The notes beneath the pieces were generated by a model that searched no databases, was not told where the DNA came from, and saw only the letters and a program-made list of their open reading frames with translations. 64,000 bases of DNA from NCBI GenBank assembly GCA_050187175.1, contig JBFWXS010000012.1, positions 1 through 64,000 on the forward strand, given 5' to 3'. Shown here one piece after another: positions 25,527-34,384 of this stretch (its first letter is position 1; every line of letters starts with the position of its first letter). Source of the stretch: Zeimonas sp050187175 (GTDB taxonomy: Bacteria > Pseudomonadota > Gammaproteobacteria > Burkholderiales > Burkholderiaceae_E). A program made the translations under genes and the position numbers.

Positions 25527-26381
25527 TCAGCGGAAGATCACCGTCTTGCTGCCGTTGAGCAGGATGCGGTGCTCGGAGTGCCACTTGACGGCGCGTGCAA
25601 GCACGACGTTCTCGATGTCACGTCCCATCGCGGTCAGCGTCGGCACGTCCATCGAGTGATCGACGCGTTCGATGCCCTGTTCGATGATCGGCCCTTCGTC
25701 GAGGACGGTGGTCACGTAGTGCGCGGTGGCCCCGATCAGCTTCACGCCGCGGTCGTGCGCCTGCTGGTACGGCTTGGCGCCCTTGAAGCTGGGCAGGAAC
25801 GAATGATGGATGTTGATCGCGCGGCCTTCCAGCCGGGCGCACAGATCGGCCGACAGCACCTGCATGTAGCGGGCCAGCACCACCAGCTCGGCCTTCTCGG
25901 CCTCGATCACTTCGAGCAGCCGGGCTTCCGCGTGCGGCTTGGTCGCCGCGCTGACGGGGACGTGGTGGAAAGGGATATTGTAGGAAGCCGCCAGCTGATA
26001 GAAGTCGCGGTGGTTGGACACGATCGCGCGGATGTCGATCGGCAGCAGGCCCGAACGGTGGCGAAACAGCAGGTCGTTCAGGCAATGGCCGAGCTTGGAC
26101 ACCATGATCACGGTCGGCACCGGCCGCGCGGCGTCGTGGAAGCCCCAGCGCATGCCGAACGATTCCGCGATCGGCGTGAAGGCGCTCGCCAGCTCATCGC
26201 GCGAGACCTCGGCGCTGCGCGTCTCGAACTGCACGCGCATGAAGAACAGACCGGTATGGCGGTCGTCGAACTGCGCGGCCTCCAGGATGTTGCCGCCGTG
26301 CTCGAGCAGGAAGCCCGAAACCGCGTGGACGATGCCCGGACGATCCGGGCAGGAAAGGGTGAGGATGGTGCCGTCGGTCAT
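25527..26381 (-). CDS. purU: Formyltetrahydrofolate deformylase
   Basis: PurU hydrolyses 10-formyl-THF to formate and THF, balancing one-carbon pools. The 284-residue protein has an N-terminal ACT domain (ILTLSCPDRPGIVHAVSGF, residues 5-23) and a C-terminal formyltransferase-fold hydrolase with the catalytic triad segment INIHHSFLPSFKGAKPY and the Asp in TVLDEGPIIEQ. Length and motifs are standard. It follows the ABC ATPase gene by 30 bases on the same strand and could share its transcript, though its function is unrelated. Confidence 0.96.
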   Translation of the reverse strand: MTDGTILTLSCPDRPGIVHAVSGFLLEHGGNILEAAQFDDRHTGLFFMRVQFETRSAEVSRDELASAFTPIAESFGMRWGFHDAARPVPTVIMVSKLGHCLNDLLFRHRSGLLPIDIRAIVSNHRDFYQLAASYNIPFHHVPVSAATKPHAEARLLEVIEAEKAELVVLARYMQVLSADLCARLEGRAINIHHSFLPSFKGAKPYQQAHDRGVKLIGATAHYVTTVLDEGPIIEQGIERVDHSMDVPTLTAMGRDIENVVLARAVKWHSEHRILLNGSKTVIFR

Positions 26382-26411
26382 TGCATTGCTGCCGTAGCGC
26401 CGCTCGGGCGA

Positions 26412-27533
26412 TCAGGCGCGCAGTATATCGGGGCTTCGCGAGGCCGGCTCGACGCGGCGGCCCTGCGCGTCGAACAGATGCCAGTGGCCGGGATCGGAGT
26501 ACAGCCGCACCGCCGCGCCGCGCTCGGGGCGTGCGGCGCCGCGGTCGCGCGCGACGAGCACGGTTTCGCCGGCGAGCCTGACGTGCACCAGCCGGGACTC
26601 GCCCAGCTCCTCGACGCGTACGATCGTGCCGTCCAGCGCCACGCCGGCATGCGACGGCTCCGTCGCGGCTTCCCGCGGCAGCAGGCGAAGCTCGTCCGGC
26701 CGGATGCCCACGGTGACCGGGCCGCGCAGCGCCGTTGCCGCCGCGAGCGGCAGCGCCAGCGGCTGTCCGCCGGGCAGCACGGCCGTCGCGCCGTCGCTGT
26801 GCGCCGGAAGCAGATTCATCGGCGGCGAACCGATGAAGCCGGCCACGAACAGGTCGGCGGGCGCGCCATAGATCTGGGTCGGCGAACCGATCTGGCACAC
26901 CGCGCCGCGATCCAGCACGACGATGCGATCGGCCAGCGTCATCGCCTCGGTCTGGTCGTGCGTGACGTAGACCATCGTCGTGCCGAGCGTCTCATGCATG
27001 TTCGCCAGCTCGAGGCGGGTATGGGCGCGCAGCGCCGCGTCGAGATTGGAAAGCGGCTCGTCGAACAGGCAGACCCGTGGGCGCCGCGCGATCGCGCGCG
27101 CGATCGCCACCCGCTGGCGCTGGCCGCCCGACAGCTCGCGCGGCAGCCGATCGAGCAGTTCGTCGATGCGAAGCATGCTCGCGACTTCGCGCACCCGCTG
27201 CTCGATGGCGCCGGCCGGCTCGTGAGCCAGCTTCAATCCGAAGGCGATATTGCGCCGCACGTTCATGTGCGGATACAGCGCGTACGACTGGAACACCATC
27301 GACACACCGCGCCGTGCGGGCGGCATCGCGGTAAGGTCGCGGCCGTCGATGAAGATCCTGCCGCGATCGGGCAGATCGAGGCCGGCGATCAGCCGCAGCA
27401 GCGTGGACTTGCCGCAGCCGGACGGGCCCAGCAGCACGACGAGCTCGCCGTCGGCCACTTCCAGGTCGATCCCGCGCAGAACGGCCTGGCCGCCGAACGA
27501 CTTGTGCAGGTCATGCAGAACGATGGATGCCAT
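26412..27533 (-). CDS. Sugar ABC transporter ATP-binding protein (GgtA/MalK/UgpC type)
   Basis: This 373-residue ATPase has Walker A GPSGCGKST (about 37-45), the signature LSGGQRQRVAIARA (about 134-147) and Walker B VCLFDEP, followed by a C-terminal TOBE/MalK regulatory domain (from about 240). This is the CUT1 importer type. It is the last gene of a seven-gene minus-strand operon, 3 bases after the second permease. In that context it probably energises import of glucosylglycerol and possibly trehalose or sucrose, as GgtA does in cyanobacteria. Substrate assignment is inferred from neighbours. Confidence 0.92.
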   Translation of the reverse strand: MASIVLHDLHKSFGGQAVLRGIDLEVADGELVVLLGPSGCGKSTLLRLIAGLDLPDRGRIFIDGRDLTAMPPARRGVSMVFQSYALYPHMNVRRNIAFGLKLAHEPAGAIEQRVREVASMLRIDELLDRLPRELSGGQRQRVAIARAIARRPRVCLFDEPLSNLDAALRAHTRLELANMHETLGTTMVYVTHDQTEAMTLADRIVVLDRGAVCQIGSPTQIYGAPADLFVAGFIGSPPMNLLPAHSDGATAVLPGGQPLALPLAAATALRGPVTVGIRPDELRLLPREAATEPSHAGVALDGTIVRVEELGESRLVHVRLAGETVLVARDRGAARPERGAAVRLYSDPGHWHLFDAQGRRVEPASRSPDILRA

Positions 27534-27536
27534 CGG

Positions 27537-28373
27537 CTAGCCCTTGATTGCGCCCGCGGTCAGGCCCGCGATCAGGCGGCGCTGGAACACCAGCGCCAGT
27601 GCGATCAGCGGCACGGTGACGACGACAGAGGCCGCCATGATCTGACCCCACGGCACCTCGTGCTCGCTCGCGCCGGTCAGCAGCGCGATCGCCACCGGCA
27701 CGGTGCGCTGCGCATCGCTCATCGTGAAGGTCAGCGCGAACAGGAATTCGTTCCAGGCCGCGATGAACGCCAGCAGCGCGGAGGTCACCAGCGCCGGCGC
27801 GAGCAGCGGCAGCAGGATCTGCGTCAGCCGCGTCCATGGGCCGGCGCCGTCCATGATCGCCGCTTCTTCGATTTCCACCGGCAGATCGCGCATGAACGCG
27901 GTCAGCAGCCAGACGGTGAACGGCAGCGTGAACAGCATGTACGACAGCGCCAGCCCGCCGAGCCGGTTGTACAGGCCCAGCAGCCGCAGCAGATCGAACA
28001 GGCCCGCCAGCACCGCCACTTGCGGAAACATCGAGACCGCGAGCAGCGCGGCCAGCGTCAGACCGCGGCCGCGGAACCTGAAGCGCGCCAGCGCGAACGC
28101 GGCGCAGACCGCGAGCAGCAGCGATGCGCCGACCACCAGCGAGGCCAGCAGCATGGAGTTGCCGATATTGCGCGCGAACGGCTGCGCGCCGAAGATGCGG
28201 CGGTAGTTGTCCAGGTCCGGCGCCTTCGGCAGGTAGTCGACGACGAACAGCGCGGAGCCGCTCTTCAGCGAGGTCAGCACGGCGTAGTAGAACGGAAACA
28301 GCAGATACAGCAGCAGCGCTGCGATCAGCGAGATCCACAGCAGCCGGGCGGCGAAGGTGCGCAGCAGCTTCAT
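27537..28373 (-). CDS. Sugar ABC transporter permease 2 (MalG/GgtD type)
   Basis: This 278-residue membrane protein has six TM helices and the EAA loop EIEEAAIMDGAGPWTRLTQILLPLLAP (the ATPase docking site) at about residues 175-201. It is the MalG-like half of a CUT1 importer. The start at 28373 overlaps the end of permease 1 by 4 bases. With permease 1, the receptor and the ATPase it makes a complete importer. Confidence 0.92.
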   Translation of the reverse strand: MKLLRTFAARLLWISLIAALLLYLLFPFYYAVLTSLKSGSALFVVDYLPKAPDLDNYRRIFGAQPFARNIGNSMLLASLVVGASLLLAVCAAFALARFRFRGRGLTLAALLAVSMFPQVAVLAGLFDLLRLLGLYNRLGGLALSYMLFTLPFTVWLLTAFMRDLPVEIEEAAIMDGAGPWTRLTQILLPLLAPALVTSALLAFIAAWNEFLFALTFTMSDAQRTVPVAIALLTGASEHEVPWGQIMAASVVVTVPLIALALVFQRRLIAGLTAGAIKG

Positions 28374-29290
28374 CGGCGGGCCTGCGTTCCATGGCGGATC
28401 GACATCAGGCAGACGACGGCGATCAGCGCCGCGGCGGCGAACAAGGTGGTGGAAGCGGCCGAGCCATAGCCGGCGTCCTGGAAGTCGACCAGCTGCTGGC
28501 GCGCGAACACCGACAGCGTCAGCGTGGCGGGTGCCGTGCCGGTCATCGCGTAGATCACATCGAAGACGCGCATCGCATCGAGCATCCGGAAGGTGACCGC
28601 GACCGCCAGCGCCGGGCTGATGAGCGGCAGCGTGACGTGCACGAAGGTGGCGATAGGGCCGACGCCGTCCATCCGGGCGGCCTCGTAGCAGTCGCGCGGC
28701 ACCATCTGCAGCGCGGCCAGAACCAGCAGTGCCACGAACGGCGTCGTCTTCCAGGTGTCGACGGCGGCGGCGACCCACAGCGCCAATGACGGGTCGGCGA
28801 GCCAGGCGATGGGCGCGGCGGCCAGGCCGGTTCGCAGCAGCAGATCGTTGACCAGGCCGAACTGGTCGTTCAGCATCCAGGCCCACATCCGCGCGCAGAC
28901 CACCGTCGGGATCGCCCAAGGGATCAGCAGCGCCGCCCGCACCAGGCCCCGGCCGCGGAACGGCGCGTTGAGGACCAGCGCGATCAGCACGCCGAGCACC
29001 GTCTCCGCGAATACCGATGCGAGCGTGAACGCAAGCGTATTGCCCAGCGCCCGCCGCCAGTCGGGGTCGGCCAGCAGGCCGAACCATTCGCCGTCGGCGC
29101 GGCCCAGATAGTTGTCCAGCCCGATCAGCTGGTACTGGCTCATGTCGATCAGCGTCGCATTGGTCAGGCTCAGGAACAGCGTTCGTCCCAGCGGCCAGGC
29201 GGCGACCAGCATCATCACTGCCAGCGTCGGCGCGAGAAAGCACCATGCGACGCGCGCGGCCGAACGCGCGTGGACGGAGGCGGGGCTCAT
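28370..29290 (-). CDS. Sugar ABC transporter permease 1 (MalF/GgtC type)
   Basis: This 306-residue protein has six TM helices and the EAA loop CYEAARMDGVGPIATFVHVTLPLISP at about residues 195-220. It starts at the ATG 29290 and overlaps the stop of the binding protein by 4 bases and the next permease by 4 bases. It is the MalF-like half of the importer. No large MalF periplasmic loop is present, as usual for UgpA/GgtC-type permeases. Confidence 0.92.
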   Translation of the reverse strand: MSPASVHARSAARVAWCFLAPTLAVMMLVAAWPLGRTLFLSLTNATLIDMSQYQLIGLDNYLGRADGEWFGLLADPDWRRALGNTLAFTLASVFAETVLGVLIALVLNAPFRGRGLVRAALLIPWAIPTVVCARMWAWMLNDQFGLVNDLLLRTGLAAAPIAWLADPSLALWVAAAVDTWKTTPFVALLVLAALQMVPRDCYEAARMDGVGPIATFVHVTLPLISPALAVAVTFRMLDAMRVFDVIYAMTGTAPATLTLSVFARQQLVDFQDAGYGSAASTTLFAAAALIAVVCLMSIRHGTQARR

Positions 29291-30624
29291 GGCCGTTCTC
29301 CGGCGCCGCCCTGGGCGGCCCGCCAGCGGGCCCGGCGGGCGATGCGGCGCAGCTCGGCGTCGAGCTCTTCCAAGCGCGCCCGCGGTTCGGCCCGGCGCGC
29401 GATGACGTCGTGCACGGCGGTCCAGAACGCATGCGAGACGCGGTTGTAGCGTGGTCCGGCCGTGCGGGCGGGCCGGGCGATGGCCTGCGCCAGGCTGTCG
29501 AACAGCGTGCCGTAGAACGGATTCGCCGCCAGTACGTCCGCATCCCGGTACAGCGCGGGAATGCTCGGGTTGTAGGCGCCCGCCAGCGCGCGGCGCTTCT
29601 GCTCCGCGGGGCTCGTCAGATGGCGCACCAGATCGGCGGCGATCTCCGGATGCCGGGAATGGCGCGATACGGCGAGGTGCCAGCCGCCGAGCGTGCCGGT
29701 CGCCCGGCCATGGTTGCCCGGCAGGGCGGCGACGCCGACGCGGTTGCGTACCGGGCTGTCCGGATGCTGCAGTAGCGCCCATGCGTACGGCCAGTTGCGC
29801 ATGAATACCGCGTGGCCGCTCTGGAAGACGCCGCGCGCCGCCTCCTCGTCGTAGGTGAGCACGCCGGGCGGACTGATATGGCCGACCCAGCGCGCCGCCA
29901 GCGTCAGCGCCGCCACGGCCCCTGCATTCGCGACATTCGGGCTGCCGTCGTCGGCCAGCAGCGCGCCGCCGCCGAAGGCATCCAGCCATTCGAGCGCATT
30001 GCACGTCAGGCCTTCATATGGGCGGCCCTGCCAGACGAAGCCCCACAGCCGCGCGTTGCCGCGCTCGCGTTCGCGCTGCTGGATGACGCTCGCGGTCTCG
30101 GTCAGCGCCTGCCAGCTGGTCGGCACCGCGAAGCCGTGCCGTTCCAGCAGGTCGCGCCGGTAGTACAGCACGCCGGCATCGATCCACCACGGCATGGCGA
30201 CCAGTCGGTCGCCGATCGTGTCGTTGGCGATCAGCGCAGGAAAATGAGCGTTCGCATCCTCGCCCATGGCAGCCCGCAGATCGATCAGGTGACTGGCCAG
30301 CACGCCCGTCCAGACGATGTCGATCTGCAGGACATCGATGTCGGGCGAACGCGATGCGAGCAGCTGCAGATACAGGGCGAAGCGTTCCGTCGACGAATTC
30401 GGTGTCGAGACGATGCTGACCTCGTGTCCCGTTCGCCGGGACCAGGCTCGGGCGCCTTCCTCGCACAGTCGCAGCTCGATGCCCAGCGCGCCGCAGGACA
30501 AGGCGATTCGAACGGGGGCCGCCGCGGCTTCACGCCGGTCGGCTGAAGCGCCGATCGCGGTGACTGTCAGCAGCCAGGCGCCGGCCGCGGCGCTGACCAG
30601 CCACCGTCGCCATGCGCTACTCAT
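29287..30624 (-). CDS. Extracellular solute-binding protein (GgtB type)
   Basis: This 445-residue receptor has an N-terminal signal peptide (about residues 1-30, ending GASA) and the family 1 sugar-binding fold: VSIVSTPNSSTERFALYLQ, DIDVLQIDIVWTGVLASHL, MPWWIDAGVLYYRRDLLERHG and YPYA-like NWPYAWALL. The segment DVLQIDIVWTG is typical of trehalose/maltose/glucosylglycerol receptors. It lies one base from the ggpS-like gene, so biosynthesis and uptake genes share one operon, which points to glucosylglycerol as ligand. Confidence 0.9.
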   Translation of the reverse strand: MSSAWRRWLVSAAAGAWLLTVTAIGASADRREAAAAPVRIALSCGALGIELRLCEEGARAWSRRTGHEVSIVSTPNSSTERFALYLQLLASRSPDIDVLQIDIVWTGVLASHLIDLRAAMGEDANAHFPALIANDTIGDRLVAMPWWIDAGVLYYRRDLLERHGFAVPTSWQALTETASVIQQRERERGNARLWGFVWQGRPYEGLTCNALEWLDAFGGGALLADDGSPNVANAGAVAALTLAARWVGHISPPGVLTYDEEAARGVFQSGHAVFMRNWPYAWALLQHPDSPVRNRVGVAALPGNHGRATGTLGGWHLAVSRHSRHPEIAADLVRHLTSPAEQKRRALAGAYNPSIPALYRDADVLAANPFYGTLFDSLAQAIARPARTAGPRYNRVSHAFWTAVHDVIARRAEPRARLEELDAELRRIARRARWRAAQGGAGERP

Positions 30625-30625
30625 C

Positions 30626-32176
30626 TCACGATGCGGCGCGCAGCAGGGGCGCGGCTTCCGGCGGCGCAGTCTCGGCGGTCTCCGGCTGAGGCGCGATCTG
30701 CTCGAACCGGTGCAGCGTGTGGTTCACCCAATGGCCGACGTCGTAGCGGCGCACGACGTCGCGCATCGAGTCCATCCGCTGCCGGCGCTCCGGCTCCGGC
30801 ATGTCGAGCGCCAGGTCGATCGCCTTGTCCATCTCGCGCGTGGAATAGGGGTTGGTCAGCACAGCCTGCGGCAGCTCGACCGCGCAGCCGGTGAATTCCG
30901 ACAGGACCAGGACCCCCGCGCGTCCTTGCTGGGCCGCGATGAACTCCTTCGCGACCAGGTTCAAGCCGTCGCGCAGCGGCACGGTGATGCAGACCTCGGC
31001 CTCGTGGTAGTACGCGATCAGCCGATCGAACGGGATCGCATGGCTGAACAGCAGGATGGGCGTCCAGCTCAGCGTCGAGTACAGCCCATTGATGCGGCCG
31101 ACCAGTCCTTCGATCTCGCGCTGCGTCTTCCTGTAGATCTGCATGTTGCCGGCCGCGCGCACCGAAGTGGCGATCAGCTTGACCTTGCCGCGCAGCTCGG
31201 GGCGGCGCTCGAGCAGCCGCTCGAAGGCCAGCAGCGTCTCGCGCATGCCCTTGGTGTAGTCGGTGCGGCCGACTGCGAACAGCAGCCGCTGCTCGCCCAG
31301 CTCCTTGCGGATGCCTTCGCGCAGCGTGATGTTCTCGGGCGTCTGCAGCAGCCGCTCGATCAGCGCGGGATCGGTGCCGACCGGCGCGGCATCGAGCAGG
31401 ACGCTGTGCGCGCCTATCCGCAGCCGGGACGGTACGTCGCTTTCGGACAGGGCCTGGCCGAGCGCCGCCGTCTGTTCGTCCGCGGGGGCCGCGTCCGACT
31501 CGACGGTCACTTCGCGCAGCGAACGTGCCACGTCGGCGAAGTTCTTCGCATAGCGCGGGATGTGGAAGCCGACCAGATCGCAGGCGAGCAGGCTGTCGAC
31601 GATCTCGTCGCGCCACGGCAGGATGTTGAAGACGTCCGGCCCCGGAAACGGCGTGTGATGAAAGAACGCGATGCGCAGCGTCGGATTCAGCTTGCGCAGA
31701 TAGGCCGGCACCAGCCACAGGTTGTAGTCGTGCACCCAGACCACCGCGCCGTCGGCCGCCTGCTCGGCGGCGGCCTCGGCGAACAGCCGGTTGACCTCGC
31801 GGAACACGGGCCAGTCGACGCTTTCATAGAAGAACATCGACGGAAACGAATGCAGGATCGGCCACAGCGCCTCCTTCGAGGTCACGTGGTAGAAGCTGCG
31901 CACCTGTTCGGCGCTCAGCGGCAGCCGCGATACGGTGAAGCTGCCGAACTGGTCCTCGATGTGCACCACGCGCTCGAATCGCACCGGCTGCCGCGGATTG
32001 ACCTGCTTCCAGGCGATCCATGCGCCCTGGCCGGCGCCGATGCGGCCGAAGAAGCTCTTCAGCGTCGGCACGATGCCGTTCGGACTGCTGTTGTCGCGAT
32101 AGACGAGCTTGCCGTTCTCGATGACTTCCTCGAACGGCTGGCGGTGATAGACGATGACGAGCGAGGATTTCTTCAT
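30626..32176 (-). CDS. ggpS: Glucosylglycerol-phosphate synthase (GT20 family)
   Basis: This 516-residue GT20 glycosyltransferase probably joins glucose from ADP-glucose to glycerol-3-phosphate. Its N-terminus reads VIVYHRQPFEEV, then SPNGIVPTLKSFF (31-43) and WIAWKQV (53-59). These are, from memory of the family, features of GgpS; OtsA trehalose synthases instead start VVSNR and carry a GLxxxL...WxGW pattern. The shared GT20 core is present: HDYNLWLVP, FFHHTPFP, RTDYTKGM, RINGLYS and PLRDGLNLVAKEF. It is flanked by a HAD phosphatase and gpsA, which makes the acceptor, and followed by an ABC importer. OtsA activity is the alternative; no OtsB trehalose phosphatase is present. Confidence 0.85.
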   Translation of the reverse strand: MKKSSLVIVYHRQPFEEVIENGKLVYRDNSSPNGIVPTLKSFFGRIGAGQGAWIAWKQVNPRQPVRFERVVHIEDQFGSFTVSRLPLSAEQVRSFYHVTSKEALWPILHSFPSMFFYESVDWPVFREVNRLFAEAAAEQAADGAVVWVHDYNLWLVPAYLRKLNPTLRIAFFHHTPFPGPDVFNILPWRDEIVDSLLACDLVGFHIPRYAKNFADVARSLREVTVESDAAPADEQTAALGQALSESDVPSRLRIGAHSVLLDAAPVGTDPALIERLLQTPENITLREGIRKELGEQRLLFAVGRTDYTKGMRETLLAFERLLERRPELRGKVKLIATSVRAAGNMQIYRKTQREIEGLVGRINGLYSTLSWTPILLFSHAIPFDRLIAYYHEAEVCITVPLRDGLNLVAKEFIAAQQGRAGVLVLSEFTGCAVELPQAVLTNPYSTREMDKAIDLALDMPEPERRQRMDSMRDVVRRYDVGHWVNHTLHRFEQIAPQPETAETAPPEAAPLLRAAS

Positions 32177-32907
32177 GGGGCGCTCCGTTCGAGGCCGTAG
32201 TGGCGCAGGGCGTCCGCGATGCCGGCGGCGCCGGGATGCGGGCTGGCGTAGACCGACGGAAGCGCGCGCACCGCATCGAGCAGCAGCGGCTCGGAATTGG
32301 CGACCGCGACGCCCTTGAAGCCGGCACGAAACAGCGACAGGTCGTTCATCGTGTCACCGGCCACCAGCACGGCCTGCGGCGGCAGCTGCAGCATTTCGAC
32401 CAGCCGCCGCAGCGTGGGGCCCTTCGAGACGCCGCGCGGCAGCACGTCGAGAAAGGTGTCCGCGCTGAGCAGGCAGTCGAAGCCGGCGGCTTCGATGGCG
32501 GCAACGGTTTGCGTGCGCAGCGCTGCCGGTTCGTAGTAGTAGCTGACCCGGTTTCGGAAGCTGCCGGGCTGCAGACGCAGGCCGGGTTCGCCGTCGAGCA
32601 GCTGCAGCACGCGCCCGGTGGCACCCGCCCACTGCGCATCGATCTCGTCCTGCAGCAGCGCCAGCGGCTCGAAGCGCGTACCGTCGACCACCGTCGTGCC
32701 TACGTCGCCGATGATGAAGTGCGGGCGCGGCACTTCGCGCCGCGCGATGAGCTCGCGAATGAAATCGAGATCGCGGCCCGTGACGAAGATCAGGACGGCC
32801 TCGGGATCGTCGGCCAGCCGGCGGTACAGCGATTGCCGCTGCTGCTGCGATCCGCCGAGAAACGTGCCGTCCAGATCCGTGGCGAGGATCAGGCGCGGCG
32901 CGCTCAT
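32173..32907 (-). CDS. HAD-IIB phosphatase, probable glucosylglycerol-3-phosphatase
   Basis: This 244-residue HAD protein has motif I DLDGTFLGG (residues 11-19, nucleophile Asp and acid Asp), motif II FVTGRD, motif III lysine in VSKGPTLRRL and motif IV GDTMNDLSLF. It belongs to the sucrose-phosphate phosphatase/MPGP branch (HAD-IIB) rather than OtsB. It overlaps both gpsA and the ggpS-like gene by 4 bases, so the three are translationally coupled. It probably dephosphorylates glucosylglycerol-phosphate; in some proteobacteria a HAD phosphatase is fused to GgpS. Its substrate is inferred from position. Confidence 0.82.
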   Translation of the reverse strand: MSAPRLILATDLDGTFLGGSQQQRQSLYRRLADDPEAVLIFVTGRDLDFIRELIARREVPRPHFIIGDVGTTVVDGTRFEPLALLQDEIDAQWAGATGRVLQLLDGEPGLRLQPGSFRNRVSYYYEPAALRTQTVAAIEAAGFDCLLSADTFLDVLPRGVSKGPTLRRLVEMLQLPPQAVLVAGDTMNDLSLFRAGFKGVAVANSEPLLLDAVRALPSVYASPHPGAAGIADALRHYGLERSAP

Positions 32908-34055
32908 CGCGCGTCGGCCGCGTCGCTGCCCGGCGCGACCATCGATGCAGCCGGCAGCGTCATCGTGTCCGATCCGCCGGCGGGGTGGGCGAACCGGATG
33001 CTGTCCTCGAGCGCGCTCGCCTCGGCGCGGATAGGCCGGTTCAGCAAGCGCTCCATCGCGGCGTCGATCGGATGGCCGCCGTGAACGATTGCATCGACCG
33101 CTTCGCAGATCGGCATCTCGACGCCGAGTCGCCGGGCCAGCGTCACGACGGCGCGAGCGTTCACCGCGCCCTCGACCACGCTGAGGCGATCGGCGAGCGC
33201 GCGCTCGGTGGACGTGCCGGTACCGAGCTGCTTGCCGAACGAGAAGTTGCGCGACTGCTCGCTGGAACACGTCAGCACGAGGTCGCCGATGCCGGCCAGG
33301 CCGGTCGGCGTCTCCGGGTCACCGCCGAGTGCCGACGTGAGCCGCTTGATCTCGGCCAGCCCGCGCGTGATCAGCGCGGCGCGCGGGTTGCTGCCCAGGC
33401 CGCGGCCGGCGGCGATGCCGCAGGCGATCGCCAGCACGTTCTTCACGGCGCCGCCGATCTCGACGCCGACGGCGTCGTCGGACAGGTACGGCCTGAAGCA
33501 GGCGCTGCTCAGCGTGATCGCGATGCGCGCCGCGAGTCCGTCGGGAGCGGCCAGGTCGGCCGCGCTGCCTCGTACATCGGCGATGGTCACGGCAGTGGGC
33601 TGACCGGCCGCGACCTCGTCGGCGAAGCTGGGGCCCGACAGCACGGCCAATGGCCACTGCGGTAGTTCCTCGCTGGCCACCTGCGACATCAGCAGGCCGG
33701 AGTCGACCTCGATGCCCTTGCTGCAGATCACCACGGGGGCACCCGGGGCGAGCAGCGGCGCCAGCCGGCGCGACATGGCGCGCAGATGCTGCGACGGCAC
33801 GACGAGCAGCACCAGATCGGCCGACGAACGCGAGCCGACCGTCCTCGCCAGATCGTCGTCGACCTTGATCGAGGCCGGCAGCGGATGTCCGGGCAGAAAT
33901 GGATTGATGCCGTCGCGCCGGATCCGGTCGAGGGCTTCGCGTTCGCGAATCCACAGCCGGCCGCGCCTGCCGGCGCGCTCCGCAGCGAGGGCGAGGGCGG
34001 TGCCCCAGGCACCTCCTCCGATGACGACAACGCTCTCGAAGGGGGCAATCCCCAC
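32904..34055 (-). CDS. gpsA: Glycerol-3-phosphate dehydrogenase [NAD(P)+]
   Basis: GpsA reduces dihydroxyacetone phosphate to sn-glycerol-3-phosphate. The Rossmann motif VVVIGGGAWGTALALA, the GVEIGGAVKNVLAIACGIAAG block (catalytic Lys in AVKN) and RAALITRGLAEIKRL are all present. A C-terminal tail of about 50 residues exceeds the family norm. The start is uncertain: the GTG at 34055 places the protein right before the Rossmann strand; an ATG at 34127 or GTG at 34166 would add an Arg/Ser-rich leader without clear ribosome binding sites. It is first in the operon and supplies the acceptor for the downstream GgpS-like enzyme. It may be a paralogue dedicated to this pathway. Confidence 0.9.
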   Translation of the reverse strand: MGIAPFESVVVIGGGAWGTALALAAERAGRRGRLWIREREALDRIRRDGINPFLPGHPLPASIKVDDDLARTVGSRSSADLVLLVVPSQHLRAMSRRLAPLLAPGAPVVICSKGIEVDSGLLMSQVASEELPQWPLAVLSGPSFADEVAAGQPTAVTIADVRGSAADLAAPDGLAARIAITLSSACFRPYLSDDAVGVEIGGAVKNVLAIACGIAAGRGLGSNPRAALITRGLAEIKRLTSALGGDPETPTGLAGIGDLVLTCSSEQSRNFSFGKQLGTGTSTERALADRLSVVEGAVNARAVVTLARRLGVEMPICEAVDAIVHGGHPIDAAMERLLNRPIRAEASALEDSIRFAHPAGGSDTMTLPAASMVAPGSDAADAR

Positions 34056-34320
34056 CCCTTCACAAGACCGCGTGGCTGAGCCGTTTTGATGCACGGTTGG
34101 GCCTCCGCTCCGCGATCGCGTGGCCATCGCGGAAATGAAAAGACGTTCGCGACGTCTGCCGCTCACCTCATTGGATTGTGTTCATGGCCGCACGTGATGC
34201 ACAGACTTCACGGCAGACCGCTCAAATGCACCGATCGGGGGGCAGCGCAGGGCCGCAACCGGGCTGCAGTGACCTGCAGGATCGGGTGATAGCGTCAACG
34301 ATGTGTTGAAAACGGTGTGT

Positions 34321-34348
34321 ATTTTACCCCGCCAGGCCGGATCGACAA
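34321..34348 (-). promoter_or_regulatory. Putative sigma-70 promoter of the gpsA-ggpS-ABC operon
   Basis: On the minus strand TTGTCG (34348-34343) and TAAAAT (34326-34321) are separated by 16 bases, agreeing with consensus at 4 and 5 of 6 positions. It would give a transcript start near 34314 and a leader of about 250 bases before gpsA. It is the only convincing promoter I find upstream of the operon. Whether salt induces it cannot be read from sequence. Confidence 0.45.
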
Positions 34349-34384
34349 AACGCGTGCCTGATCGGGCGTGCTCTGGGTGGCGCG

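Noticed and set aside
25569..28469. 966-codon open frame on the plus strand opposite purU and the ABC genes
   Set aside because: It is antisense to four well-supported genes and low-complexity.
30626..32176. Trehalose-6-phosphate synthase (OtsA) plus trehalose phosphatase reading of the GT20/HAD pair
   Set aside because: The N-terminal motifs fit GgpS better, the phosphatase is of the sucrose-phosphate type and not OtsB, and gpsA and a sugar importer are in the same operon. It remains the main alternative.
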